DNA of 37,418 nucleotides, taken from Mycoplasmopsis cricetuli ATCC 35279. Lineage in GTDB: Bacteria > Bacillota_I > Bacilli_A > Mycoplasmatales > Metamycoplasmataceae. The notes below the pieces were generated by a model. That model saw only the letters and a program-made list of their open reading frames with translations. It searched no databases and was not told the origin of the DNA. The position numbers were made by a program, and so were the translations under genes. Every line of letters begins with the position of its first letter. Position 1 is the first letter of the stretch. This document shows positions 13,277 through 22,654 of this stretch, piece by piece. The DNA lies in assembly GCF_000526955.1 (NCBI RefSeq), contig NZ_JAHB01000008.1:1-37418 (forward strand). The letters run 5' to 3'.

Positions 13277-13840
13277 ATGATTAATGTAAACGAATTCAAA
13301 CCTGGAATTACTTTTCAAGATGAAGGTGAAATTTTTGTTGTTTTAGAAGCCCAACACTCAAAACAAGGTCGTGGACAAGCTAATGTGAAAGCAAAAGTGA
13401 AAAACTTACGGTCAGGATCAATTACCATGAAAAGTTATACTGGTGGTGATAAAGTTAAAAAAGCTCATATTGATAAAAGAAAAATGAACTATTTATATTC
13501 AGATGGGGAAAATATTTTTCTAATGGACAATGAAACTTATGAACAAATTGAAATCCCTGTTAAATTAGTTGAATGAGAACTAAATTTTTTAACAGAAGGA
13601 AGTGAAGTTCAAATTCGTAAATTTGAAGAAGAAGTTTTAGATATTGAATTGCCAATTAATATAAACATTAAAGTTCAATCAGCCCCTGATGCAGTAAAAG
13701 GAAATACGACAACAAATCCACAAAAAAAAGTTATTTTAGAAACTGGTTTTGAAGTTGAAACTCCAATGTTTATTAAAGATAATGATGTTATTATTGTTTC
13801 AACAGAAACTGGAAAATATGTAGGAAAAAGCACTAAATAA
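13277..13840 (+). CDS. efp: Translation elongation factor P
   Basis: This 187-residue protein has the three-domain EF-P layout: MINVNEFKPGITF at the start, the KOW-like tip loop, the middle domain with YLYSDGENIFLMDNETYEQI, and the C-terminal OB domain ending in VETPMFIKDNDVIIVSTETG. EF-P relieves ribosomes stalled at polyproline. The tip loop reads SKQGRGQA, so the position equivalent to E. coli Lys34 (modified by lysine-type enzymes) is Arg32. AAAAGGA precedes the ATG. It shares TAATG with the next gene. Confidence 0.96.
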
Positions 13841-14148
13841 TGAATTCAGTTATAGTTTCATATAAATCAAATCAAAAATATATTGTTCAACAAAAAGCAA
13901 TAATTGAATCAATTAATAATGTTTTTAGTGAAATTAATCATTCTAAATTAATCAAAACTCCAAAACTTATTTTTTTAAATAATAATACTGATATTGAAAT
14001 TTGTGTTGATATTAAAATTAAATTAAATAAAGTATCTGACATATATGAGGCAATTAAAAAAGTAGCAACTTCAATTGAAGAAGCTATTAAAACTTTAATT
14101 GATAAAAAACCTAAAAATGTTCAGATTTGCTTAATTGATATTATTTAA
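13840..14148 (+). CDS. Asp23/Gls24 (DUF322)-like small protein
   Basis: The 102-residue protein starts in the TAATG overlap with efp and so is co-translated. The C-terminal half (VDIKIKLNKVSDIYEAIKKV, then EEAIKTLIDKKPKNVQICL) has the beta-alpha-beta pattern of the Asp23/YqhY family: a strand with alternating hydrophobics, a helix, and a VxxV-type last strand. In Firmicutes members of this family also lie near efp. Function in mollicutes is not established. Confidence 0.6.
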   Translation: MNSVIVSYKSNQKYIVQQKAIIESINNVFSEINHSKLIKTPKLIFLNNNTDIEICVDIKIKLNKVSDIYEAIKKVATSIEEAIKTLIDKKPKNVQICLIDII

Positions 14149-14170
14149 AAGTATTTTAAATTTACAAAAT

Positions 14171-14221
14171 AAAAACATAAACATTAAACTATAAATAAAT
14201 AATTTAAATGTTTATGTTTTT
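14171..14221. terminator. Bidirectional terminator between the efp operon and holA
   Basis: AAAAACATAAACATT and AATGTTTATGTTTTT form a perfect 15-bp stem (arms 14171-14185 and 14207-14221), with A and T runs on both sides. It lies between the convergent ends at 14148 and 14228 and can serve both strands. Confidence 0.8.
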
Positions 14222-14227
14222 TGTTAT

Positions 14228-15172
14228 TTAAATTATTTTACTAAAATTTTCAATTAAAAAGGTTTCAAATAGAGCTTCTTGATTAATATCTGTGGATTTG
14301 ATTTGGAAATCAATTTTTTCTAATTTTAAAATAATTTCTTCAATTTTATTTTCACCATACAAGTGCAAAATTTTAAAAGCTTTTTTTAATCTAAATTCAT
14401 GAACATTTAAAAAAAGAGCAATTTTTTTGAAATCTCAATTTAAATTACTTAATTTGGCAATATTATTTGATAAAACAAACATGCTTGACATCTGTGAAAT
14501 TAAAAAACTTATTTCATCCCCTTCATATTTTCGTTGTTTGTAAAAAGTAAATATTTCATTAAGATTGCCACTTTCAAATGAATTAACAAAGGAAAAAGTA
14601 TCATTTAGCATATAACTACCAATTGATTTGTCGATTATATCCCTGGTGATTATTTTAGTTTCAATAATTAATTTATCAATTTCTTGCATAATAATTGTTA
14701 AATTATCAGGTAAAATTTCAATTAAATAAATTAAATCAGAATGCTCAATTAAAATATTTTTGGATTTTAAATATTTTAAAATTTCTTTAAAAATATTAGT
14801 TTTAGAAATTTTTTTTGCTTCATAAATTTTATTTAATTCATTTAATTTTTTAGTTAACACATTTTGATGAAAATTATTATTTCTAACTACAAAAACAATT
14901 TCATTTAAAGTTAAATCATCAATAGAATTAACTAACTGCAAAAGTTCTTTTTTATATTTTTTTTCACTTTTTTTATCAATTAAAATTTCTGGATTTTCTC
15001 AAATTAATAATTTTTTTTTATCAAATAAAGAATTTGAATAAAAATAATTAGTAACTTCTTCAAAACTTGTTTTTTCATTAAAAAAAACAATATTTTCAGA
15101 ACTATATTTTTCTTTTAATTCATTTATTTTTAGATCAATAAAATAGTTTTCTTCACCATATATTAAAATCAT
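14228..15172 (-). CDS. holA: DNA polymerase III delta subunit (clamp loader) HolA
   Basis: This 314-residue protein begins MILIYGEENYFIDLKINELK, the usual HolA opening with a degenerate nucleotide-binding region. LLIWENPEIL and LTLNEIVFVVRNN follow, then the middle domain (SDLIYLIEILPDNLTIIMQEIDKLI) that matches the HolA helix bundle. Delta opens the beta clamp during loading. The gene directly follows comEA and comEC in the comEA-comEC-holA order seen in Firmicutes, its ATG lying three bases past the comEC stop. Confidence 0.85.
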
Positions 15173-15175
15173 AAA

Positions 15176-16528
15176 TTAATTATAATAAATTTTATTTTCT
15201 TTTGTAAATTTGATTGAAAATAATAGTGTAATTACAAATAATACCAAACTTTTTATTATTAAATTTAGACTATTATTTTCAATTATAAAAATGATATTAA
15301 AATTTCAACTACTAAAAAATGTTAGTAAAGTATTTAAAATTTTTTCTAAAATAATTACAAATGGTTTGATATAAAATCCAAATAAAAGTAATATAATGCA
15401 AATTTCAATAATTGGAGTAAATAATATTGATAAAAATAAAGAAAACACATAAATTTTTAAATTAAAAAATAATGTTAAAAACATTGAAACAATTCAAATT
15501 TTTATTAAAAGTTTTAACTTAATTTTCCAATTTTTTAGTTGATATTTGTTTAAATAAATAAAAAATGAAATTAAAAATGACATCCAATATCCAATTGAAT
15601 AAACTCATCAAGGATTAATAATTAATGTAATTAAACTAGCAAAAATTAAAAAATAAAAATTTTTGCAGTAGAATTCTTTTTTTAATCTTTTAAAAATAAT
15701 GGTTAATCCAATCATTAAAAAAGATTTAATTGTTGCTGGAGTTATTTTACATAATAAAAAATAAAATATTATCAAAATAAAAGCAATTTCATTTTTTCAT
15801 TTAATTTTTCATAATATTTTTGTAAAAATTAAATAAACAATATTAAAATGAAAACCACTAACTACAATTAAATGTATTATTCCTAAAAAATTAAATTCAG
15901 AAGTAAGAGTGTTATATTTGGAATTAAAATAACCAAATAATAATGGCATAACAAGATTTTTAAATTCAAAATAATTAAAATACTCTCATGATCAGAACAT
16001 TCCTTTTCAAGTTCAATCTTGGTTTTCTATTTTTATTTTATTAATTTGGTAAAAAATTCCTTTATTAATAAAATATTCAAGATTATTTTCAATTTTTTGA
16101 ATTTCAATCTCAAGAGTGTATTTTTTAAATATTTCAAATGTGTTTGAAGTGCTTGTTTTCAAAAGTAAGTATTGACGAAATTGTGAATCTTGAAAAATAT
16201 AAGTTTTATCAGTTTCATTAGTAACATAAAAAATATCTTTAATTAAAATTTGATTTATTTGTAAATGTTTTTCTCAAAAATAAACAGATATAAATAGTAA
16301 TGGAAAAAATAACAAAATAATTATCAAATATTGTTTAAAATAAAAAGTGACAATAAAAAGTAATATTAAAATAACAAGCAAATAAATTAACTTAAAATTA
16401 ATCAAATTTAATACAACAAAGGAAAAAAGCACAAAAACTAAAACAAAAACTAATTTAAAATTAAAAAATTCTGCAACTTTTTTAAAGTTAATGGCCCAAT
16501 GCCTTCAATTGATGCTATTTCATTTCAT
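15176..16528 (-). CDS. comEC: ComEC-like DNA uptake channel, short form
   Basis: This 450-residue polytopic membrane protein contains the ComEC competence-domain signature FLGIIHLIVVSGFHFNIVY, as well as INPWWVYSIGYWMSFLISF. Bacillus ComEC is about 780 residues. This one stops after the membrane bundle and lacks the C-terminal metallo-beta-lactamase-like nuclease domain. ATG at 16528 has AGGA eight bases upstream and lies inside comEA in another frame, giving a 79-base overlap. Without that start the frame would have no ATG before the first helix. In competent bacteria ComEC moves single-stranded DNA across the membrane; its role in mollicutes is unproven. Confidence 0.85.
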
Positions 16529-16944
16529 GTTGGAATTCCTGGGTATTTATTTTTAAAAGTTAATAAATTAGTGGCTACTTTATTTGTTAGCTTAATTAGT
16601 TTTAATTGATTTAATGATGTAAAATCACTTCAAAGTAATTTTAAATTTTGATAGGGAATGATAATGTCAATATTTTCCGGAGCCAAGTCATTTAAATTTA
16701 CCTTACTTATATTAGCATTTGAGAGTAAACCAGTTTGAAAAAGAAGTTCTCGATAGGTTAGTGGTTCTTTAGAAATTCAAATTCCTTGATGTTTAACTGC
16801 ACCTGAAAGATTATATTTATAAAACTTAATTAAATTTGGTCTTTGATAATTAATAACATCATTAACATAAACAAAGTAATAACATAATGCAATTGAGCTA
16901 ATTATTAAAAAAATTCATAAATATTTAAGATATTTTTTCATCAT
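16450..16944 (-). CDS. comEA: ComEA-like helix-hairpin-helix DNA-binding membrane protein
   Basis: The 164-residue protein has an N-terminal membrane anchor (residues 6-26), an SLBB-like stretch (LSGAVKHQGIW, then EPLTYRELLFQTGL) and a C-terminal helix-hairpin-helix, YPGIPTWNEIASIEGIGPLT. That arrangement is ComEA, the extracellular DNA receptor that hands DNA to ComEC. Tandem ATGs occur at 16944 and 16941; neither has a good ribosome site. The stop lies inside comEC. Confidence 0.82.
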
Positions 16945-16985
16945 TAAATTAATAAAAAATTCATTTATTTAATTTTAAAAAAAAT

Positions 16986-17008
16986 TTTTAGCACAAATGT
17001 GCTAAAAT
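16986..17008 (+). promoter_or_regulatory. rnpB promoter region containing a perfect palindrome
   Basis: TAAAAT at 17003-17008 is the likely -10 of rnpB. A palindrome with arms TTTAGCAC and GTGCTAAA and a four-base centre covers 16987-17006 and overlaps that -10. It could be an operator for rnpB or for the divergent comEA; this is not known. Confidence 0.45.
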
Positions 17009-17010
17009 AA

Positions 17011-17296
17011 TTTAGCATCGGCCAGTAGCTGCAGCAATGCTGTAGAGGAAAGTCCGTGCTAACACCATCTGAAATGATGGTAGTGTTCATGTTAGGTCCA
17101 ATAAACCTAAGCCTAGACGACAAGTGCCACAGAGACGAGAGTAGTGAAACGCGGTAAACTCCATGAGTTAGAAACCCAAATTTTGGTAGGGGAACTTAAG
17201 TTAGGAATTTTTAACAAAACTTAAGAGTTTTTTTAAACTAGATAAATTACTGGCGCTACATTTTGTAGTACAGAACACGGCTTATAGATGTAAAAA
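17011..17296 (+). ncRNA. rnpB: RNase P RNA
   Basis: The conserved core GAGGAAAGTCCGTGCT (about 17045-17060) and the distal ACAGAACACGGCTTATAG (about 17271-17288) mark RNase P RNA. Universal internal elements are present, including AGACGAGAGTAGTGAAACGC and GGTAAACTCC. The ends are set by a P1 pairing, TTTAGCATC with GATGTAAA, and are accurate to a few bases. The RNA is the catalytic part of the enzyme that matures tRNA 5' ends. At about 286 bases it is compact. A strong terminator follows. Confidence 0.95.
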
Positions 17297-17330
17297 ACCA
17301 AGCAATGCTTGGTTTTTTTTTTTTTTTTTT
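17293..17330 (+). terminator. rnpB terminator with an 18-T run
   Basis: AACCAAGC and GCTTGGTT pair around AAT and are followed by 18 T (17313-17330). The T run extends onto the stop codon of the convergent gene at 17329. Confidence 0.85.
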
Positions 17331-18441
17331 ATAAGTAAGCAGGAATGTAAATATAACAAATAAAATAATAAAAACTATAAACATCTTTTAATATATCTTG
17401 ATAGTAACGTTTTACAATTTCATCAGGATTTGATTTGTAATTAATATTAATTTCCATAAATTCTGGATTGCATGGAAAAATGAAATAAATATCATTTTCA
17501 GCAACATACATTTTAAATCTTGGAAATAAAATATTTTGAGTGTCATTTGCTCTTTTAAGAAGTAACTCTTGAGTAAATGGGGTAAAAATTTTAAACATAT
17601 CTAATTTATTATCACCATAAATTGTAAAAGTTTTATTAAATTCACTGTTTTCAAATTCTAATCCACCACGATTTAAAAACGAAGCAAATTGCAATGATCA
17701 AATTGCATTATTTTTAATTTGTTTTTTAGCATGTTCAATTTTAATTTTAATCACTCCTTGATGAACAAATTCATAAATAGTTTGTTTTTTTGTTTGTCTT
17801 TTAACTTGTTTTCAAGTATTAAAATGCATAGCTAGTGGATATAAATCATCAATTAAAAGTGTTGCTTTTTGAGTTGAATAAATTAATTTAGCATCTTTTT
17901 GAATTCCAAAAATCGGAAGAAATGAATAAAGTTCTTTTTTAGTAATTTCAGTTCCATTTAAATTAAGTATTTTTTGATAAGTGCTTGATTTAACATTATT
18001 TGAAAAATCAAGTGAAGGACTAATATTTTTAAAAGCAATTTCATAAACATTATCAACATTTTTTAATTCAAAATTAATTTTGCGTTGCATGTTTGTTTTT
18101 CATAAAATATATCTTCGAAATAAAAATATTCCAATACATATTAATCCAACACCAAGTAATGCTAAAACTAAAAATGCAATTAAATTAATATTTCTGGCAC
18201 CTTTTTCAATTTCAAAACTATAATCTCTTGCAGCAGGAAAAAAGAATGTAAAAAAAGCAGCAATTGATAAAATTAGTCCTAAAGCAAAAGTTATAACACT
18301 ACTTGTAAGAATTTTCTTACTATTTTTAATTTCTTCTTCAGTGTATATTTTATTAACTTTATTTTGAACAATTGAAAATAAATTATCATCACATTTGCTT
18401 TTAAAAGTGTCAAAATCTAAATATTCTTTAACTATTTTCAT
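17329..18441 (-). CDS. DUF3137-like membrane protein
   Basis: Three stretches that standard-code reading would break at TGA join into one 370-residue frame. Two membrane helices lie at about 47-68 and 87-109, separated by a short charged loop and followed by a long domain (residues 110-370) facing one side of the membrane. Topology plus adjacency to lemA match the DUF3137 family, which often lies beside LemA; I cannot confirm it by profile. ATG at 18441 is one base past the lemA stop. The function is unknown. The 3' end meets the rnpB poly-T run. Confidence 0.65.
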
Positions 18442-18442
18442 A

Positions 18443-19087
18443 TTAGTTTAAACTATCAAAACTTACATCTTCTCTCTTGACATGAGCAGCTTGATATAGC
18501 GGTTTAGTTGCAAGACCTAAAAAACTAGCGACAACTGAAGAAGGTCATACAAATAAAGTAGTGTTAAATCTTGTTACTTCTTGATTGTAAATTCTTCTAG
18601 AAGCTGAAATTTCTTTTTCAATATATGTACTTTGTTCCATTAAATCACGATATAATTCTGAAGCTTGCAATTGTGGATAGTTTTCACTGACTGCAAATAA
18701 ACGTCCAAAAACATTACTGTTTAATCTTTCAATTTCTCCAGCATTATCAACTGAATTGTTATTAATCAATGAACGAAGTCTTGCAATATCTGAATATAAA
18801 TCAGCTTCAAATTTTTTATATGAACTAACTGATTTCAATAATTTTGTTAAAGTGTCATGGCGCTTTGTAAGTTGTACATCAATTCCTGATGCTAATTCAT
18901 TGATTTTATTTTGCATTTCAAGCAATTTATTTCTAGTTACCATGTATGGAATTCCTAGTGTAAAAATTGAAAATATAATATATACTGTTTTTCCAAGCAC
19001 TCCAGCTTGTGCTGGAATTTTTCTATTGTCTGCTGCTGGATTGAATTCTTGGATATTTTGAGGTGTTTGATCAAATAAATTTGCCAT
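18443..19087 (-). CDS. lemA: LemA family protein
   Basis: The 214-residue protein has one N-terminal membrane helix (about 30-52), then the LemA signature region: QLTKRHDTLTKLLKSVSSY, the central helical stretch, and SENYPQLQASELYRDLMEQS followed by EKEISASRRIYNQEVTRFN. LemA proteins are membrane-anchored helical proteins of unclear role. AAAGGAG precedes the ATG. It heads a two-gene unit with the DUF3137-like gene. Confidence 0.93.
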
Positions 19088-19127
19088 TTTTTCTCCTTTA
19101 TTGTAATTAATTGTATTAGTATATAAA

Positions 19128-19133
19128 ATTATA
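19128..19133 (-). promoter_or_regulatory. -10 box of the lemA promoter
   Basis: The minus strand reads TATAAT 41 bases before the lemA start. Confidence 0.55.
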
Positions 19134-19205
19134 GTTTAATTTATAAAATATGCCAACTTTTTATGAAATAAAATAAATTAAAAAACATAGTTTAATTGAA
19201 AGTAA

Positions 19206-19211
19206 TATAAT
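19206..19211 (+). promoter_or_regulatory. -10 box of the nuclease lipoprotein gene
   Basis: TATAAT lies 50 bases before the ATG at 19261, followed by a leader containing AAAGGGA. No clear -35 is visible. Confidence 0.5.
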
Positions 19212-19260
19212 TTAAATGAGTATTTGTTCTTTTAAAAAAATTTTGTAAAGGGAAAAAATT

Positions 19261-20706
19261 ATGTTTAATAAAAAAATATTTTGATTGACAATTTTAGCAT
19301 TACCAACAACTTTAGCTAGTGCATGCACAAATGTGAGCAATAACAATGTAAAAAATCCAGATTCACAGTTTAAATTGGGAGGGGGCAATAATACATTAAA
19401 ACCTGAAGAACCCAAAAAAGATAGTCAAAATGATAATTTCAAAAATCAACAAAATAATATTAACTTAGAAAAAAATCAGGTTGATTTTGAAGTTATATCA
19501 TATGAAAATATTGACAAAGAATTTGACTTTGCAATAAAAAAAGGTTGAACATCAATAAGGTTTAGAAAAATACAAAATAATGAATTTTCAGCTGGAAAAT
19601 ATGAGAAACAAAAACTGTTAAAATTAAAAGAAAATTTAAATATTTCAAAAATTTCTAATTTTAAAATTTCAAAGTCACAAAATTATGAGTATTTAGAAGG
19701 ATTAATTGATAAAGAAAAAAGAACTTTATTAATTGAATATATTTATGAAGAAAAAGCAAAGGAAATTTTAATTGATTTAAAAAATAAAACAATAGAAAAT
19801 AAATCTAAAAAAGAAACAGCAGAAAATATTTCTACAAATTTGAATAAAGAACAAAAAATCTTTGCACAGGGTCATTATTTGTATGATCAAAATAACAACT
19901 ATTATGAATCAGCTAATGGTTTATCAGGAAAAGAATTATTTATTAAATTAGGACAAATTCAACAATCTCATGCCAAATCAACTACTTATAATAAATTACC
20001 TTCTTTTTATGATAATTACAATGCATTTAAGGATTTATATTTTGAAAAAGATAATACACTTTTAGATTTGTATTCAGAAAATCCAACTGGAAAAGATCCT
20101 TATACCTATAAAGATTATAAAACACATAGCAAAAGCAATGGTAAAGAAGAAGGACAAGGTGTTAATAGAGAGCATATTGTTCCTCAATCATGATTTAATA
20201 AAGAAAATTCAATTAAAAGTGATGCACAATTTGTTTGACCAAGTGATATAAAAGTAAATCAAGTAAGAGATAATTATCCTCATGATAATGTTGAAAAAAT
20301 TATCTGAAAAAGTAAAAATGGTTCCAAATTAGGTTTAAATGCTTTAGGAAAAAAAGTTTTCGAAATAAATGATGCATTTAAAGGGGATGTGGCTCGTGCT
20401 TATTTATATTTTTCTTTAACCTATCAAAATAAAAATATTTTTGAAAATAAAACTAATATATTTATAAAAAAACAAAAAAATATGCTTTTTCCAAATATTA
20501 ATGATCATTTTTTAAAAACTTATCTTAACTGAAATAATTTAGATAAAGTTGATTTATTTGATATTACTAGAAATGAAGAAATTTATAAACATTGAAACAA
20601 TTTACGCAATCCTTTTATTGATTATCCAAATTTAGCAGAAAATTTATATGGTCAAAATCCAAAACCATTTGTTAACAAAGGTGTTCTTGTAGGAATTTTA
20701 AAATAA
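19261..20706 (+). CDS. Surface lipoprotein nuclease, endonuclease I family
   Basis: The 481-residue protein has a lipoprotein signal (MFNKKIFWLTILALPTTLASAC, Cys22), a low-complexity Asn/Lys linker, and a C-terminal nuclease domain. The beta-beta-alpha metal motif is NREHIVPQSWF with the putative general base His305. It is followed by DAQFVWPSDIKVNQVRDNYP and by KGDVARAYLYF, the conserved order of the EndA/endonuclease I family. Family enzymes cut DNA, and sometimes RNA, without sequence specificity using Mg2+. On a mycoplasma surface such an enzyme would supply nucleotides and could degrade neutrophil DNA traps; that is inference. A hairpin terminator follows. Confidence 0.88.
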
Positions 20707-20709
20707 ATA

Positions 20710-20744
20710 AAAAATATCAAACTCAATAAAAGTTTGATATTTTT
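20710..20744. terminator. Bidirectional terminator after the nuclease gene
   Basis: AAAAATATCAAACT and AGTTTGATATTTTT make a perfect 14-bp stem between the convergent stops at 20706 and 20768. Confidence 0.8.
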
Positions 20745-20767
20745 AAATACTTTTTTGCAAAAAAAAT

Positions 20768-22036
20768 TTAACTAGGAAAAGGAGTTTTCTCTTGTAAAGA
20801 AGCAAGAAAAATTTTTGTTCAATAAATAAATGCAATTATCATTCCACATGTTTCATCTTTAGTGTTTTCTAATTTTAAGTAAGAAATTTTCAATTGTGAA
20901 TTAATTGAAACAGCTAAATTTAAAAAATTTTTCTGCATTGCATTAGTAAAACTTAATAAAGTATTTAAATCATGATCTTTTAGAGTATCTTCTTGATTGA
21001 TATCTGAAGTGAATTGAAAATCATAATTTAAATAATTGATATTGAAAATCATAATTGATTTTTCAATGTACAAATCACTATTTGTAAGTGGTTGGGTGAT
21101 AATTGGAATATCTTCAGGTAAACTAAATGTTTCAAATCAAGTTTGTTTAACTAATTTAGATTTGTTTAACTGATATGCAAAAGAGCGAACTAAAAAATGA
21201 GTTTCCTTGTTTACAGAAACAAAGAAAAAAATTTTAAAATCATGTTTGAACAAATATCAAGCAAATCTGAGAGCATCATTTTTGTAAATATCATTATTTT
21301 TAAAAGTTTTTAAGGCCTTTGTGTAACCTTTTACAAATTTTGCAATGTTAATTCCTTGTGTTGCAAGTAAAATTAAAGATAAACTTGAAAAAGCTGAATA
21401 ATTAAAATGAAAAGTATTTGAAGAAAAAAATAAATTTTGTTTTTTTAATTTACTATATAAAAAACTATATTCATCACTAGGTGGACCAATGTAATAAAAT
21501 AAATCATTAGAAATAGAAGAACTATATTTAAGTTTAGAGACAACTAAACAAATAAACTTAAAAATATTTTTTAAATGATTGATATTTTCTATATTACTTG
21601 TAAAAATAATTTTACTTTTATGCTCTTTCTGTCTTTCAAAAACATGTTTAATTTTTTCTAAAATAACTTTATTACTTTCATTTTCAGTTATAAAAGTTAT
21701 GTTAATTTTGTGATCTAAATACAAATCACCTATTCCTAAAATGTATTTAATAATTCCTTCAATTTCAAGTGCTAATTGACTATTGCAAATAACAATTAAT
21801 TGTCCAATATTATTTTTGTATAGTGCATTGACAAATTCAATAATTTTGCCAACCCCTGAAATAGCAAAATTTTCAACAATGTCTGAAAAAGTTAAATATC
21901 TTGAATTTTCAAATCCAAGATTGTTGATTTTTTCATAAATTTTTTTAAAAATCTTAAGTTCTTCTTTGGGGATGTTGGATAAATTTTGATCATTTTGAAA
22001 TTTAATATTTGATCTTCTAATCCTTGGTATTTTCAT
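20768..22036 (-). CDS. Degenerate glucose-6-phosphate isomerase homologue
   Basis: The 422-residue length equals a short bacterial Pgi and the segment order follows that fold, but the catalytic motifs are gone. Where Pgi has GIGGSYLG this protein has ICNSQLALEIEG (83-94). Where Pgi has SKSGTT it has SKLKYSSS (167-174). The segment FNYSAFSSLSLILLATQGIN (211-230) matches the Pgi block around GGRFSVLTPVGLLPLALAGI with the glycines and Arg lost. C-terminal parts are likewise eroded. The frame is intact, so it is unlikely to be a fresh pseudogene and may have a new role. ATG at 22036 has GAGGA in front and overlaps the preceding gene by 20 bases. The assignment rests on alignment by eye. Confidence 0.55.
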
Positions 22037-22367
22037 TTATATCCTCAATATCATCTAAGGTAAATTTTTTTAAATTATCAAATCCACTAGGAGTTGCTTT
22101 CAATTTATAAGAAAAAGGATTTTTAGCAAAATTTGGATGATTTAATTTAAATGATCCAATCCCTTCTTTTTTAGATTCATCAAAACTTAAGACATAAAAA
22201 TTAATATTTTCCTTAAGTTTAAAAATATTTTTTAATTTTAATTTTCAATTATCAGTTATATTTAAAAAATCAATATAAAACTTTTGATTTTTATAATCTT
22301 TAACAATAATTCTATCTTTGTTTATTTCAGTAATTTTACCACTTCAAACTCATGAATTTTTTTTCAT
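22017..22367 (-). CDS. Small S1-like RNA-binding domain protein
   Basis: The 116-residue protein starts with WSGKITEINKDRIIVKDY, continues with KFYIDFLNITDNW, and then FKLKENINFYVLSFDESKKE followed by GSFKLNHPNF. This is the strand pattern of an S1/OB domain as in YugI/GSP13-type proteins. There is no Shine-Dalgarno sequence, and a TATAAT sits so close to the ATG that the mRNA is probably leaderless. Its stop overlaps the Pgi-like gene, so the two are coupled. RNA binding is inferred from the fold. Confidence 0.6.
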
Positions 22368-22375
22368 ATTTATTA

Positions 22376-22381
22376 ATTATA
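22376..22381 (-). promoter_or_regulatory. -10 box implying a leaderless transcript
   Basis: On the minus strand TATAAT is followed by only eight bases before ATG at 22367, which puts the expected start of transcription within about two bases of the start codon. Confidence 0.6.
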
Positions 22382-22596
22382 ATTTTTTATTTAATTTTTA
22401 GTTATTATTTATCAATTTTATTTTAACTATTTATTAAAATTTATGTTTTATTTCTTATATTTAATAGTCTAAAAAGATTAATTATTTTTTTAAAATAAAA
22501 TAACATAAAAAACTTAAAAATTAATTAATTTATCTAATCACAAAAATAAAAAAATACTTTATAATTTACATAATTAAAATTTTTAAAAAACAATAC

Positions 22597-22644
22597 TATA
22601 AAATAAATTAAAAACTAAACTATAAACACAATTACAAATTGTGT
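22597..22644 (+). promoter_or_regulatory. Leader with -10-like box and hairpin before the coiled-coil gene
   Basis: TATAAA at 22597-22602 is a possible -10. Downstream, ACACAATT and AATTGTGT (22626-22633 and 22637-22644) form an 8-bp stem with a three-base loop ending just before GGAG, the ribosome site of the next gene. The rest of the 287-base spacer from 22368 is AT-rich with no gene seen. Confidence 0.4.
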
Positions 22645-22654
22645 AGGAGATTTA

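Noticed and set aside
17329..18441. Two separate small genes in the DUF3137 region
   Set aside because: They are one frame once TGA is read as Trp; the apparent breaks are code artefacts, not pseudogene damage.
22368..22654. Possible tRNA or small RNA gene in the AT-rich spacer
   Set aside because: No cloverleaf, T-loop consensus or terminator is visible; only promoter-like boxes and one small hairpin.
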